Positions 44,528-56,881 of a DNA stretch of 64,000 nucleotides are shown one piece after another. The notes under the pieces are model-generated. The model did not search any database and was not told the origin of the DNA. It saw only the letters and a program-made list of their open reading frames with translations. The translations under genes were made by a program, and so were the position numbers. Where the stretch lies: NCBI RefSeq assembly GCF_014158035.1, contig NZ_JACFXW010000001.1, positions 1,488,001-1,552,000 on the forward strand. Direction: 5' to 3'. The stretch comes from Rhizobium sp. G21 (GTDB lineage: Bacteria; Pseudomonadota; Alphaproteobacteria; Rhizobiales; Rhizobiaceae). The first letter of the stretch is position 1. Each line of letters opens with the position of its first letter.

Positions 44528-46575
44528 GCCGATATCCTTTCGTCTTGCTGGGCCGGACGGATGGGCGCGCTTGCGCGGTCCGCCTGCGGCTTGGTTGCGG
44601 GTCCATGCACGGGCAGGATGAGGGTGAAGGTCGACCCGTCGCCCCGCTCGCTTTCGACCCTGATGTCCCCCTCATGCAGATCGACGATCTGCTTGACGAG
44701 GTTGAGCCCTATCCCCGTTCCGGCGATGCCCGTGGAGGTGCGGGCGCGAAAATAGAGCGAGAACATTTTCGGGATGTCGTCGGGGTCGATGCCGACGCCA
44801 TGATCGCGGAAGGAGATCACGGCGTAATCGCCTTCGTCCCAGCCGGTGATCTCGATGTCGGGCGCATGCGGCGAGTATTTCACCGCGTTCGACAGCAGAT
44901 TTGTGATCGCCTGTCCTATGCCGAGCGGATCGCAGCGGATCTTGTCGGGCAGGAATTGCAGGTCGACATGGAAACGATGGCGCTTGGAGAATTCGCGCTG
45001 ACGCTCCACCGCCTGTTCGATCAGCGTCTTGATCGAGCAGTCGGCGAGATTGAGCTCGATCTTGCCCGTGGTCATGCGGCCGGCCGACAGGAAGCTCTCC
45101 ATCAATTCCACCATGCGCGCCACGGAGGCGCGGATCTGGCCGGTTTTTTCGGCCAGGAACTCCTGATCGACAGCACCCCTCTTGCGGATGAGCCGCTGGG
45201 CGGCGCCGTCGATGATGGCGAGCGGGGTGCGGAATTCGTGGCTGGTCATCGAGACGAACTGACGCTGCAGCGCATTGATCTGTTTCTCGTGATTGAGCGC
45301 CACTTCGAGAGCATGCGCCTGGGCTTCGATTTCCAGCGTGCGTTCGCGGACCTGATCCTCCAGCTGGTCGCGATGGCGGATCAGTTCGATCTCTGCCTGC
45401 TTGCGCACGGTGATGTCGGTGTAGCTGAGAATATAACCGCCGGCGGCGAGCGGCTCGGCGCGCACGGCAAGCACGCGGCCATTGGCGCTGACACGCTCGA
45501 AACTATGCGGCAGGAACAGCCGGGCGTGATTGACCCGCTCCAGAACCAGGGCGTCGATGTCGCCGTCGCCATATTCGCCGCGCTCGGCATTGATGCGGAT
45601 GAGGTTTTCGAAGCTCGCGCCCGGTGGAAAGGCGTCGGGCGACACATCGAGCAGATCATAGAGATGCCGGTTGGCGATCATCAGATCGAGACGATGATCG
45701 AAGACGGCGATGCCGCCCGGGAAAGCCTCGAAGGCGGCTTGCAGAATGCCGAGCATCTTGCGCTGTTCTTCGGTCGTGTCGAACACGACTTCGGCGAGGC
45801 ATTCCCCCTTTTCGCCCCTGAGAGAGATGACCTTGACGGTGACGCGGTACTGGCTGCCGTCGCGGCGGGCGTGGAAGGTCTCGAAGGTCACGAATTTCTC
45901 GCGCCCCGAAATCACCGGATTGATCAGAATGCGATATTCGTCGAGCGTCAGATCGGGCTTGAGCGACACCGGCGTCATCCGGATCAACTGGTCTTCGCGG
46001 TAACCGGTCTTGATCGTCGCCGTGCCGTTGGCCCGGAAGATCTCCAGCATTTCGGGATCGATGAGGTAGATTTCGTCGGTCGAGATCTCGACGAGATCGG
46101 CGAACTGGTGGTCGGCGTCGGCGCGGCGGCGAGACAGAACGATGTCGGCGAGATCGCAGATCAGCAGCCGCAGCACCGCCATCCGCTCCTCGTCCATGCG
46201 GCGGCGACTCTTACCGAGGAACAGCACCGAGCCGAAAATCGCCCCCGAACTGCGGTCTATCAGCGGCAGGAGATAGGATCGCGCCCGATCTTCCGCGCAG
46301 AGCGGCTGCGCCTGGCCCGACTGGGGGTCGTATTCCAGGGGAATGGTGCACCAGTCGGCCTGGGTGTGATAAAGCAGCTTATGCCGTCCGCCATAGGGCG
46401 TTTCGTTGAATATGGCGGCGCAGGGACCGAGGTCGAATTCGCGCGTGGCGATGATCTCGTTGAGGACGCCGGAGAGAACCTCGTCGCGGCTCTTGTCGCT
46501 CAGCGTCCAGCGCAGCATGGCGCGGGTGGCGACGAGACCCCAGATGGGCATTGCATTCCAGACTGCCTGCGGCAT
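44524..46575 (-). CDS. Cytosolic PAS/PAC-containing sensor histidine kinase
   Basis: 683 residues and no membrane segment. The N-terminal 150 residues look GAF-like (degenerate), then one PAS domain at about 155-270 and a second (PAS_7-like, AFPGGIAVFDHRLDLMIANRHLYDLLD) at about 283-395. A coiled coil leads to HisKA with phospho-acceptor His446 (TSHEFRTPL), then the ATPase domain with N box NLLSNAVKYS (559-568), G1 DHGVGI (591-596) and G2 GTGIGL (619-624). It should phosphorylate the response regulator with which it overlaps. The signal is probably intracellular; no haem- or flavin-binding residue could be identified with confidence. Confidence 0.95.
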   Translation of the reverse strand: MPQAVWNAMPIWGLVATRAMLRWTLSDKSRDEVLSGVLNEIIATREFDLGPCAAIFNETPYGGRHKLLYHTQADWCTIPLEYDPQSGQAQPLCAEDRARSYLLPLIDRSSGAIFGSVLFLGKSRRRMDEERMAVLRLLICDLADIVLSRRRADADHQFADLVEISTDEIYLIDPEMLEIFRANGTATIKTGYREDQLIRMTPVSLKPDLTLDEYRILINPVISGREKFVTFETFHARRDGSQYRVTVKVISLRGEKGECLAEVVFDTTEEQRKMLGILQAAFEAFPGGIAVFDHRLDLMIANRHLYDLLDVSPDAFPPGASFENLIRINAERGEYGDGDIDALVLERVNHARLFLPHSFERVSANGRVLAVRAEPLAAGGYILSYTDITVRKQAEIELIRHRDQLEDQVRERTLEIEAQAHALEVALNHEKQINALQRQFVSMTSHEFRTPLAIIDGAAQRLIRKRGAVDQEFLAEKTGQIRASVARMVELMESFLSAGRMTTGKIELNLADCSIKTLIEQAVERQREFSKRHRFHVDLQFLPDKIRCDPLGIGQAITNLLSNAVKYSPHAPDIEITGWDEGDYAVISFRDHGVGIDPDDIPKMFSLYFRARTSTGIAGTGIGLNLVKQIVDLHEGDIRVESERGDGSTFTLILPVHGPATKPQADRASAPIRPAQQDERISA

Positions 46576-46783
46576 ATGGGGATTCCCCTGAAATGGCTTG
46601 GAGGATCAGATTAGGTCATGCCCGCTAATGAAGCTTGCAAGGCTGTGTTAAAACTTTAGCGAGGCCTGATATTTCGCGCTTTCCGAGCATGCCGCCAGGC
46701 GCAATTCAGGCATGACAAGCGCCGCGGAACTTGCTAGGTCCGGCGCGACATTTCCCTATCCGCCCGCGAAAGCGAAAGACACC

Positions 46784-48899
46784 ATGCCCGATCTTCTTCT
46801 TGAACTCCGCTCCGAGGAAATTCCCGCCAGCATGCAGCGCAAGGCCGCGGGCGATCTGAAAAATCTGTTGACGGATGCGCTGGTCGAGGCGGGCCTCACT
46901 TACGAGGGCGCGCGGGAATACTGGACGCCGCGCCGGCTGACGCTCGACATCCGGGGCCTGACCGCCCGCTCCGCCGACCAGCATGAAGAGCGCAAGGGAC
47001 CGAGCACGAAGGCCCCGCAGGCGGCCATCGACGGCTTTCTGCGCTCCGCAGGCCTTTCTTCCATCGATCAGGCTCAGGTGAAATCGGACCCGAAGAAGGG
47101 CGATTTCTATGTGGCGATGATCCACAAGCATGGGCGCGCCGCCGAAGAGATCATCACCGAGGTGATGCCCGGCATCATCCGCAATTTCCCCTGGCCGAAG
47201 AGCATGCGCTCGGGCTTCGCCTCGGCCAAGCCGGGTTCGCTGCGCTGGGTGCGTCCGCTGCAATCGATCGTCTGCACCTTCGGACCCGAGCATGACGAGC
47301 CGGTGGTGATCCCCTTCGAAGTCGACGGCATCACCGCCTCCAACGTGACCTATGGTCATCGTTTCCACGCGCCCGATGCGATCACCGTCAAGCGCTTTTC
47401 GGATTACGTCTCCGCGCTCGAAAAGGCCAAGGTCATTCTCGACGCCGACCGCCGCAAGGAAATCATCCTGGCCGACGCCAAAAAACATCACCTTCGCCTC
47501 CGGGCTCGATCTCGTCGAGGACGAAGGGCTGCTCGAGGAAGTCTCCGGCCTGGTGGAATATCCGCATGTGCTGATGGGCAGCTTCGAAGAGGATTATCTG
47601 AAGATCCCCGCCGAAATCATCCGGCTGACCATCAAGACCAACCAGAAATGCTTCGTGACCCGCCTGCACGGCCAGGAGGCGCTGTCGAACCATTTCATCC
47701 TCGTCTCCAATATTGAAGCCAAGGACGGCGGCGCCGAGATCATTCACGGCAATGGCAAGGTCGTGCGCGCGCGCCTGTCGGATGCGGCGCATTTCTACAA
47801 GCGCGACCAGGGGGATCTGCCCGATCTCGACACGCTCGAGGCGTCGGCGGCGAAATTTGGTCTCGACCTTTCCAAGCCGCTCGACCAGCGCATGGCCAAG
47901 CTCGATCATCTCAATGTGACCTTCCACGCCAAGCTGGGCAGCCAGGGCGAGCGTGTGACGCGCATTCGCGCGCTGGCCGCCAAACTGGCTGAGGTTACCG
48001 GCGCCGATCCCATTCTCGTTGACCGCGCCGCAGTGCTTGCCAAGGCCGATCTGCGCACCGAAGCGGTGGGCGAATTCCCGGAACTGCAGGGCATCATGGG
48101 CCGCAAATATGCGGGCTTGCAGGGCGAGGACGCCGCCGTCGCCACCGCCATCGAGGATCACTACAAGCCGCAAGGCCCCTCCGACCGCGTGCCGACCGAC
48201 AAGGTCGCCGCCACCGTGGCGCTGGCCGACAAGCTCGACACCCTGGTGGGCTTCTGGGCGATCGACGAGAAGCCGACGGGTTCCAAGGACCCCTATGCGC
48301 TGCGTCGCGCAGCGCTGGGGGTGATCCGGATTATTCTGGAGAACAATGTTCGCCTCAGACTGTTAAGCGTGGCTTCCGACCGCGACCTCCTCTCCTTCTT
48401 CCACGATCGCCTGAAAGTCTATCTCAAGGACGCCGGCCGCCGTCACGACATCGTCGATGCGGTGCTCTCCGAAGACGCCGACGATCTCCTGACCATCGTG
48501 CGCCGCACGGAAGCGCTGTCGGCCTTCATCGGCACCGAGGACGGAAAGAATCTGCTGGCGGGAACCAAGCGCGCCACGCAGCTGCTGGCCGCCGAGGAGA
48601 AGAAGGGAACCAAGGCCGCCGAACGGATCGATCTCAGCCTGCTGAAACTGCCGGCCGAGACGGCGCTGCATCAGGCGATCGTCAACGCCAGCCAGAGCGC
48701 TGCCCAGGCCGTGGCGCGCGAGGATTTCGCCGCCGCCATGGAAGCGCTGTCCAGGCTGCGCGGCCCTGTCGACGCGTTCTTCACCGATGTGCTCGTCAAT
48801 GACGAGAACCCTGACATCCGCGCCAATCGCCTGGCGCTTCTGGCCGCCATCCGCAGCGCCACCGGCACGGTGGCGGATTTCAGCAAGATCGCCGGGTAA
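46784..48899 (+). CDS. glyS: Glycine-tRNA ligase beta subunit (frame break near 47482)
   Basis: Repaired length is 704 residues. The family N-terminus [43 protein letters not shown] and [11 protein letters not shown] are in the first frame. After ILADAK the sequence has six A (47480-47485); removing one gives [42 protein letters not shown] in the second frame, through the anticodon-binding C-terminal region ([28 protein letters not shown]). This is one of the clearer insertions, while most other breaks are deletions. The start at 46784 follows a weak GAAAG. Confidence 0.97.
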
Positions 48900-48922
48900 G
48901 AACGCATAGCCGCGAAAACGAG

Positions 48923-48947
48923 ACCGGCCGCTTTGGCGGCCGGTTTC
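48923..48947. terminator. Bidirectional terminator between glyS and the chemoreceptor gene
   Basis: Perfect 9-bp stem ACCGGCCGC (48923-48931 with 48936-48944), 4-base TTTG loop, followed by TTC on the plus strand and T-rich bases on the minus strand. It lies between the convergent glyS (ends 48899) and chemoreceptor (ends 48966). Confidence 0.8.
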
Positions 48948-48965
48948 GTATGTGGGCGCCGCGGT

Positions 48966-50840
<1,875 letters not shown>

Positions 50841-50905
50841 TTAGGGGATTACGCTTAAGCATCCCCTAACTTTAGCGCGCCGATCACCGAATTCCCGCGC
50901 GTCGT

Positions 50906-51436
50906 TCAACGCTCGGCCTTGGCCCGACCTTTCTGAACCGCGGCCGGAATCAACTCCGTCCGCAATCGGAGCCGCGGCGCATTCCGGGCGAACCGCGCCA
51001 AATCGACGCCCGCGTCCAGCGCGGCGAGCAAATCGCGCTTCTGCACCAGAAGACCGTATTCGAATGGCTTGCCTGGTTGCGCAAGGCGCCGGAACCAGGG
51101 TTGACGGTGGCGACGCGAGGCCGAGAATCGGGCCGCCTTTCCGCCGATCGCGGCATATTCCAGCACTTCCTCAACCCAACCATTTTGCGGCCGGGCGCCG
51201 GGTTCGAGGAAGAGCAACCACTCGCCTCGCGCACGACGCACGGTGTCCGACAGCGTCCAGCTCTGCAGATATTTGCAGCCCGCGGCGTCGGCGAGCCGGG
51301 CGGTGCCATCCTGCGACCCCCTGTCGAGCACGATGACTTCGCTGACGACGCCGTCGACCGCGCCCGAAACGAGCACGGAGAGGGTATAGGCGAGCTCTGG
51401 CTCGCTGTTCTCGCATTCCAACATCACCGTCAGCAT
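50906..51436 (-). CDS. Short family 2 (GT-A) glycosyltransferase-like protein
   Basis: 176 residues. N-terminal LTVMLECENSEPELAYTLSVLVSGAVDGVVSEVIVLDRGSQDGTARLADAAG carries the GT2-like nucleotide fold with the DxGSxDGT segment; LFLEPGARPQNGWV replaces the usual DxD region. It is shorter than ordinary GT2 enzymes and may be a truncated or specialised rhizobial form. Sugar and acceptor are unknown. Confidence 0.8.
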   Translation of the reverse strand: MLTVMLECENSEPELAYTLSVLVSGAVDGVVSEVIVLDRGSQDGTARLADAAGCKYLQSWTLSDTVRRARGEWLLFLEPGARPQNGWVEEVLEYAAIGGKAARFSASRRHRQPWFRRLAQPGKPFEYGLLVQKRDLLAALDAGVDLARFARNAPRLRLRTELIPAAVQKGRAKAER

Positions 51437-51556
51437 GGCCTAGCTTTACCGAAAGCCGCGCGCGATTGCCAGCCGCATTTTGTTCTTGCATTGTTCTCTT
51501 TTTCACGATAGGAAAATTGTCATCAGGCGGTCAGCTGACCGCACCGGAGAAGCCCA

Positions 51557-52714
51557 ATGATCAATCTGTCCCTTTCGCGGCAGGCTGCCTTCCAGCCTGC
51601 CAACACGGCGGAGCTTGCCGATGGACTGCTCAAGGAAAGCGGTGTGAGGATCGACATCGACCGCCGTCGCGGCCGCGGCGCGGGCCTCAATCCGGCGGGC
51701 CGTTTCGAGTCGAAGGAGCGCGAGGCGCTGGACGACGGCTGGCAGACACTCGAAAGCCTGGAGCCGTTCCGCACCGAGGTTCAGGTCGAGAAGCCGCGCA
51801 GCATCATCACGCGCAACGACAGCCCCGACGTGCCGTTCGACCGGTCGATCAATCCCTATCGCGGCTGCGAGCATGGCTGCGTCTATTGCTTCGCCCGACC
51901 GAGCCACGACTATATGGGTCTGTCGGCAGGCCTTGATTTCGAGGCCAAACTCTTCGCCAAACCGGATGCGGCGCGTCTTCTCGAGCGGGAACTGTCGAAG
52001 CCGGGCTACAAGCCGAAGACGATCGCCATCGGCACCAATACCGACCCCTATCAGCCGATCGAAAAAGAATGGCGCATCATGCGGCAGATCCTCGAAGTCC
52101 TGTCGACGGCCAATCATCCGGTCTCGATCGTGACCAAATCGGCGCTGGTGATGCGCGATATCGACCTGCTGTCGAAGATGGCCGAGAAGGGCTTGGCGAA
52201 AGTCGCGCTGTCGGTGACGACGCTCGATCGCAAGCTCGCCCGGCTGATGGAGCCGCGCGCCTCGACCCCGACGCGGCGACTGGAGGCGATCCGGGCCCTG
52301 ACCGAAGCGGGCGTGCCCACAGCCGTGCTGGCCGCGCCGATGATCCCGGCGCTCAACGATCACGAACTCGAACGCATTCTCGACGCCGCGGCCGCCGCCG
52401 GGGCCAGGGAAGCCAATTACATCCTGCTGCGCCTGCCCTTCGAAGTCAGCCCGTTGTTTCGCGATTGGCTGCTGCGCAACTATCCGGATCGCTACCGGCA
52501 CGTGATGAACCTGGTGCGCTCCATGCGCGGCGGAAAGGACTACGACGCCGAATTCGGCAAACGCATGAAGGGCGCCGGTCCCTATGCTTGGCAACTGCAT
52601 CGGAGGTTCGAACTCGCCGCCAAGAAGCTCGATCTCAGGCGGCGCGGCATTCAGCTGAACACCGATCTCTTCGTGCCTCCGTCCGGCTATGGGGTGCAAC
52701 TGAGCCTCCTCTAG
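51557..52714 (+). CDS. PA0069-family radical SAM protein
   Basis: 385 residues. The radical SAM cluster motif is CEHGCVYC (CxxxCxYC) in NPYRGCEHGCVYCFARPSHDYMG. The TIM-barrel elements TIAIGTNTDPYQPIEKEW, VSIVTKSALVMRDIDLL and EPRASTPTRRLEAIRALTEAGVP follow. It resembles the SplB-like subfamily annotated as PA0069; no reaction is assigned. The neighbouring gene rnhB (52880) is separated by a palindromic intergenic element. Confidence 0.93.
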   Translation: MINLSLSRQAAFQPANTAELADGLLKESGVRIDIDRRRGRGAGLNPAGRFESKEREALDDGWQTLESLEPFRTEVQVEKPRSIITRNDSPDVPFDRSINPYRGCEHGCVYCFARPSHDYMGLSAGLDFEAKLFAKPDAARLLERELSKPGYKPKTIAIGTNTDPYQPIEKEWRIMRQILEVLSTANHPVSIVTKSALVMRDIDLLSKMAEKGLAKVALSVTTLDRKLARLMEPRASTPTRRLEAIRALTEAGVPTAVLAAPMIPALNDHELERILDAAAAAGAREANYILLRLPFEVSPLFRDWLLRNYPDRYRHVMNLVRSMRGGKDYDAEFGKRMKGAGPYAWQLHRRFELAAKKLDLRRRGIQLNTDLFVPPSGYGVQLSLL

Positions 52715-52729
52715 TTCTCAGCATCGGAT

Positions 52730-52847
52730 GCTGGGCCCGGCATGTCCCTGAAGCCGGACCCAGCGTCGACCAGCGCCCTCCGTCGAACCGCAACGACGGA
52801 TGGCGCCCGCAAGCATCCCGGGCCGCCGCCCTCGATCCGGGACTTGC
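52730..52847. repeat. Pair of intergenic palindromes upstream of rnhB (REP-like)
   Basis: Two imperfect palindromes lie in the 165-base gap. The first has GCTGGG-C-CCGGC (52730-52741) pairing with GCCGG-A-CCCAGC (52753-52764), 11 of 12 positions. The second has GCAAG..TCCCGG (52809-52821) pairing with CCGGGA.CTTGC (52837-52847). Neither has a T-run, so they look more like dispersed repetitive extragenic palindromes than terminators. No other copy was noticed in this window. Confidence 0.5.
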
Positions 52848-52879
52848 GAGGAATCGGCGGGATATGCCACAAACCCCGC

Positions 52880-53523
52880 ATGACGCGTCCCGCCGATTCC
52901 CTACCTTTCTTGTTTGAAGACGTCGCCCCGACTTTCGCGATCGAGGAGGCGTTGATGCGCGACGGCTACGACCGCATCGTGGGCCTGGACGAGGTCGGCC
53001 GCGGACCGCTCGCGGGACCCGTGGTCGCTTGCGCGGTTGTGCTCGACCCCGCCCGTATTCCGACCGGCCTGAACGACTCCAAACAACTCTCGCTCTCCGA
53101 ACGCGAGAGGCTCTATGCGGAGATTCTGGGAAGCGCCGAGGTCGCCATCGCCTCGGTCAGCGCCTTGGGCATCGACCGGACGGACATTCGCAAGGCCAGC
53201 CTCGAAGCCATGCGGCGGGCGACCCTTTCTCTGTGCAGGCGGCCCGATTTCGCAGTCATCGACGGCCGCGATGTTCCCCCGGCCTGCCCTGCCCCGGCAA
53301 GGCCTTCGTCAAAGGCGATTCCCGCTCGGTCTCGATCGCCGCGGCGTCGATCGTCGCCAAAGTCACCCGCGACCGGATGATGGAGGCGGCGGCGCATTCT
53401 CATCCGGGCTACGGCTTCGAGAAGCATGCGGGCTACGCCACCGTCGTGCACCGCCGCGCCATCATCGAACTCGGCCCCTGCCCCCTCCACCGCATGAGCT
53501 TTCGCCCGCTGCGGAAAGACTAG
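52880..53523 (+). CDS. rnhB: Ribonuclease HII (frame break near 53278)
   Basis: Repaired length is 214 residues, canonical. It removes ribonucleotides from RNA-DNA hybrids. [25 protein letters not shown] has the first catalytic Asp-Glu pair, LNDSKQLS is the conserved loop, and [12 protein letters not shown] carries the next Asp. One C missing from CCCCC (53276-53280) breaks the frame; the second frame continues [33 protein letters not shown] and [12 protein letters not shown], with the fourth Asp (TRDR). The start at 52880 has no strong ribosome-binding site. Confidence 0.96.
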
Positions 53524-53541
53524 TTCTTGTCGCGGGATGGA

Positions 53542-53570
53542 TTGCCGCGGGGACACTATTTCAGCTACAT
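53542..53570 (+). promoter_or_regulatory. Candidate promoter of the riboswitch-bluB transcript
   Basis: TTGCCG (53542-53547) and CTACAT (53565-53570) with a 17-base spacer lie directly upstream of the first conserved riboswitch bases. The match to -35/-10 consensus is moderate. Confidence 0.4.
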
Positions 53571-53573
53571 CAT

Positions 53574-54508
<935 letters not shown>

Positions 54509-54537
54509 CCGCCCGCCTGAAACGCGACAGCGCCCAT

Positions 54538-54565
54538 AAAAAAACCCGCCTCGCGGCGGGTTCTT
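54538..54565. terminator. Bidirectional terminator between bluB and the F0 ATP synthase operon
   Basis: AACCCGCC (54543-54550) pairs with GGCGGGTT (54555-54562) around TCGC. The minus strand continues with a run of seven T (54538-54544 read as A on plus) and the plus strand with TTCTT. It ends both convergent transcripts. Confidence 0.88.
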
Positions 54566-54587
54566 CAATCCAGGCTCCGAGACTCGC

Positions 54588-55080
54588 TCAGTTGAGCCGG
54601 GACTTCACTTCGCCTACCGCGTCGTTGAACAGCGCGTTGGAGAGCGAGGCGTCGGTCTTGGCGGCGATCAACTTTTCCGCGGCGGCGACCGCGAGGTCGA
54701 CGGCGGCGGAACGAACAGCGGCCACAGCTTCGGCTTCCGCCTGCTTGATCTTCTGTTCGGACATCAGAGTGCGGCGAGCCACGTAATCGGCGGTCTTCTG
54801 CTTGGCCTCCTCGGCCAGAGCATCGGCTTCCCGCTTTGCGGCGGCGACGATTTCGGCGGCTTCCGCTTCGGCGGCGGCGCGCTTCTTCTGGTATTCGGCC
54901 AACAGGGCCTGCGCTTCGTCGCGCAGTTTCTTGGCCGAATTCAGTTCAGATGCGATCTTCTCCGCGCGCGAATCGACGCGCGCGGGTGACCATGCCGGGA
55001 ACCTTGAGGTAAATGATCACCCCGAGGAAGATCAGAAGCGCGACTTGCGCCCAGATCTGCGCCCAAAATGTTGCATCCAT
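54588..55080 (-). CDS. atpF: F0F1 ATP synthase subunit b (frame break near 54980)
   Basis: Repaired length is about 164 residues. A membrane anchor with the family N-terminus MDATFWAQIWAQVALLIFLGVIIYLKVPGMV is followed by the long stalk helix (SRAEKIASELNSAKKLRDEAQALLAEYQKKRAAAEAEAAEIVAAAKREAD) and the C-terminal dimerising part. The break is in a CGCGCGCG tract (about 54974-54984), where two bases appear to be lost. It is the last gene of the F0 operon and forms the peripheral stator with b'. Confidence 0.95.
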
Positions 55081-55091
55081 TACGAGCCTCC

Positions 55092-55694
55092 TCAGCCTTT
55101 CACGGCGTTGACCGCGTCAGCGGCTTCGCCCGAGTTGACGGAAACGCCGGTGAGCCGGTTGACGATCTCCGCTGCGGCGTCCTGCGCCACGGTGGAGACT
55201 TCGCCCAGCGCAGTCGCCTTGATGGCGGCAATGCTGGCCTCTGCTTCCGAGATCTTCCTGGCGAGATCGGCTTCGAGCTGCTGGCGCTCGGCGTCCGACT
55301 TCACTTTGGCGGCGTCACGAGCTTCGGCTGCGATGCCCTGCGCCTTTGCGCGAGCTGCGGCGAGTTCCTGCTCGTATTTGGCGACTGCGGCGTCGGCTTC
55401 GTCCTTCATCCGCCGCGCCTCGGCGAGATCGCCGGCGATGCGGGCTTCACGGGTCTCGATGATCGAGCCGATGCGAGGAGTAATCAGCTTCGACACCAGG
55501 AAATAGAAGGCGCCGAAGGTAACCGCCAGCCAGAGAAGCTGCGATGGATATTGGGTCGCGTCGAAGGGAGGGAACACATCGGCGTGGCCGGCGTCGTGCG
55601 GAACACCGGTTTCGGTGTGCACTTCGGCTTCCGTCGACTGCACTGCCCCTTCCACCGCCGTGGCGGACAGAACATAGGCTGTCGTCACAAACAT
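55092..55694 (-). CDS. atpF2: F0F1 ATP synthase subunit b'
   Basis: 200 residues. An unusual N-terminal extension (about 1-45, with a hydrophobic VTTAYVLSATAVEGA start and a His/Pro-rich stretch) is followed by the anchor segment YPSQLLWLAVTFGAFYFLVSKLITPRIGSIIETREARI and a long charged coiled coil. The b' form is typical of alphaproteobacteria and cyanobacteria, where b and b' make a heterodimeric stator. GGAGGAAGG precedes the start, which is 82 bases after atpE; a terminator hairpin lies in that gap. Confidence 0.95.
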   Translation of the reverse strand: MFVTTAYVLSATAVEGAVQSTEAEVHTETGVPHDAGHADVFPPFDATQYPSQLLWLAVTFGAFYFLVSKLITPRIGSIIETREARIAGDLAEARRMKDEADAAVAKYEQELAAARAKAQGIAAEARDAAKVKSDAERQQLEADLARKISEAEASIAAIKATALGEVSTVAQDAAAEIVNRLTGVSVNSGEAADAVNAVKG

Positions 55695-55723
55695 TCCTTC
55701 CTCCAGGGCAAGGATACGGTATC

Positions 55724-55756
55724 AAAAAACGGGCCACGGCCGAACGCCATGGCCCG
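55724..55756 (-). terminator. Intrinsic terminator between atpE and the b' gene, inside the F0 operon
   Basis: On the minus strand a stem of 11 pairs (55756-55746 with 55740-55730; arm CGGGCCATGGC, one G-U pair) with a 5-base loop is followed by TTTTTT. It lies 20 bases after the c-subunit stop. The symmetric A-run on the other side also allows plus-strand function. Partial readthrough would let c be made in excess of b and b', matching its high copy number in the rotor ring. Confidence 0.8.
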
Positions 55757-55776
55757 ATGGTTTTTTGAGACGCCGA

Positions 55777-56001
55777 TCAGCCGAAGAGAGCGAGAAGAGC
55801 GACGAGCAGCGAGAAGATGCCCAGAGCTTCCGTCACGGCGAAGCCGAAAATCAGGCGGCCGAACTGGCCGTCGGCTGCAGACGGGTTGCGAAGCGCGCCG
55901 GCGAGGTAGTTGCCGAAAATGTTGCCGAGGCCGAGGGCTGCGCCGCCCATTCCGAGGCAAGCGATACCGGCGCCGATGTACTTTGCTGCTTCAGCTTCCA
56001 T
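55777..56001 (-). CDS. atpE: F0F1 ATP synthase subunit c
   Basis: 74 residues: the proteolipid that forms the rotor ring. Helix 1 is rich in small residues ([29 protein letters not shown], with the polar-loop GALRNPSA), and helix 2 carries the proton-binding carboxylate Glu58 in [26 protein letters not shown] precedes the start. It lies 87 bases after atpB and is followed by a strong terminator. Confidence 0.98.
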   Translation of the reverse strand: MEAEAAKYIGAGIACLGMGGAALGLGNIFGNYLAGALRNPSAADGQFGRLIFGFAVTEALGIFSLLVALLALFG

Positions 56002-56088
56002 TGTAGAACTCCTTCAGTGTTTTCGTTTGGTGGCTGTTAATCAGGAGCGCCGGTCAGTGTCAACCGACGCCGAACTCTACTCACGACC

Positions 56089-56847
56089 TTAGTGGCCCGG
56101 ATGAACCGCGTCGTTGAGATACATGCAGGTCAGAACCGCAAACACATAGGCCTGCAGGAAGGCGACCAGGAATTCGAGACCGGTGAGACCGATGGTCATC
56201 AGCAGCGGCAGGATGGCGCCGACGATGCCGATCGGGCCGAGCACGCCGAGCGAGACCACGAAACCGGCGAAGACCTTGAGCGTGATGTGGCCGGCGAGCA
56301 GGTTCGCAAAGAGACGAACCGAGAGGCTGACGGGGCGCGACAGGAAGGACACGACCTCGATCATGGTCACCAGGGGAACGACGAGCATCGGCACGCCCGA
56401 CGGGACGAACAGACCGAAGAAGTGGAGGCCGTGCTTGTAGAGACCATAGAGCACCACGACCAGGATCACGAGCAGCGCCAGAGCGAAGGTGACGATGATC
56501 TGGCTGCCGACAGTGAAGAAGCCGGGCACCATGCCGAACAGGTTGGACACCAGCACGAACAGGAACAGCGAAAACACGAAGGGGAAGAACTTCATGCCTT
56601 CCTTGCCCGTCGAGTCCTTCAGCATCTTGGCGACGAATTCATAGGCCAGTTCGGCGATCGACTGCATGCGGCCCGGCACGATGGCGCGCGGGGCGGACGC
56701 CCAGACGAAGAACAGCGTCGCAACGACGACTGTCAACACCATGAAGAGAGCGGAATTGGTAAAGTGAAAGCCGGTGCCGCCCACATTCTCCCAGAGCGGG
56801 ACAATATGGAACTGATGGATCGGATCTACCTTATCGCTGGTCGCCAC
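56089..56847 (-). CDS. atpB: F0F1 ATP synthase subunit a
   Basis: 252 residues with five to six membrane helices. The essential Arg is Arg178 in [17 protein letters not shown], the segment that faces the c ring; the half-channel residues lie in the following helices. The start at 56847 follows the repaired atpI stop by 34 bases. F0 operon order is atpI, a, c, b', b, and the F1 genes are elsewhere. Confidence 0.98.
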   Translation of the reverse strand: MATSDKVDPIHQFHIVPLWENVGGTGFHFTNSALFMVLTVVVATLFFVWASAPRAIVPGRMQSIAELAYEFVAKMLKDSTGKEGMKFFPFVFSLFLFVLVSNLFGMVPGFFTVGSQIIVTFALALLVILVVVLYGLYKHGLHFFGLFVPSGVPMLVVPLVTMIEVVSFLSRPVSLSVRLFANLLAGHITLKVFAGFVVSLGVLGPIGIVGAILPLLMTIGLTGLEFLVAFLQAYVFAVLTCMYLNDAVHPGH

Positions 56848-56881
56848 GTTTGTTCTCTCTCGTTTTCATCACGGCCGCGCC

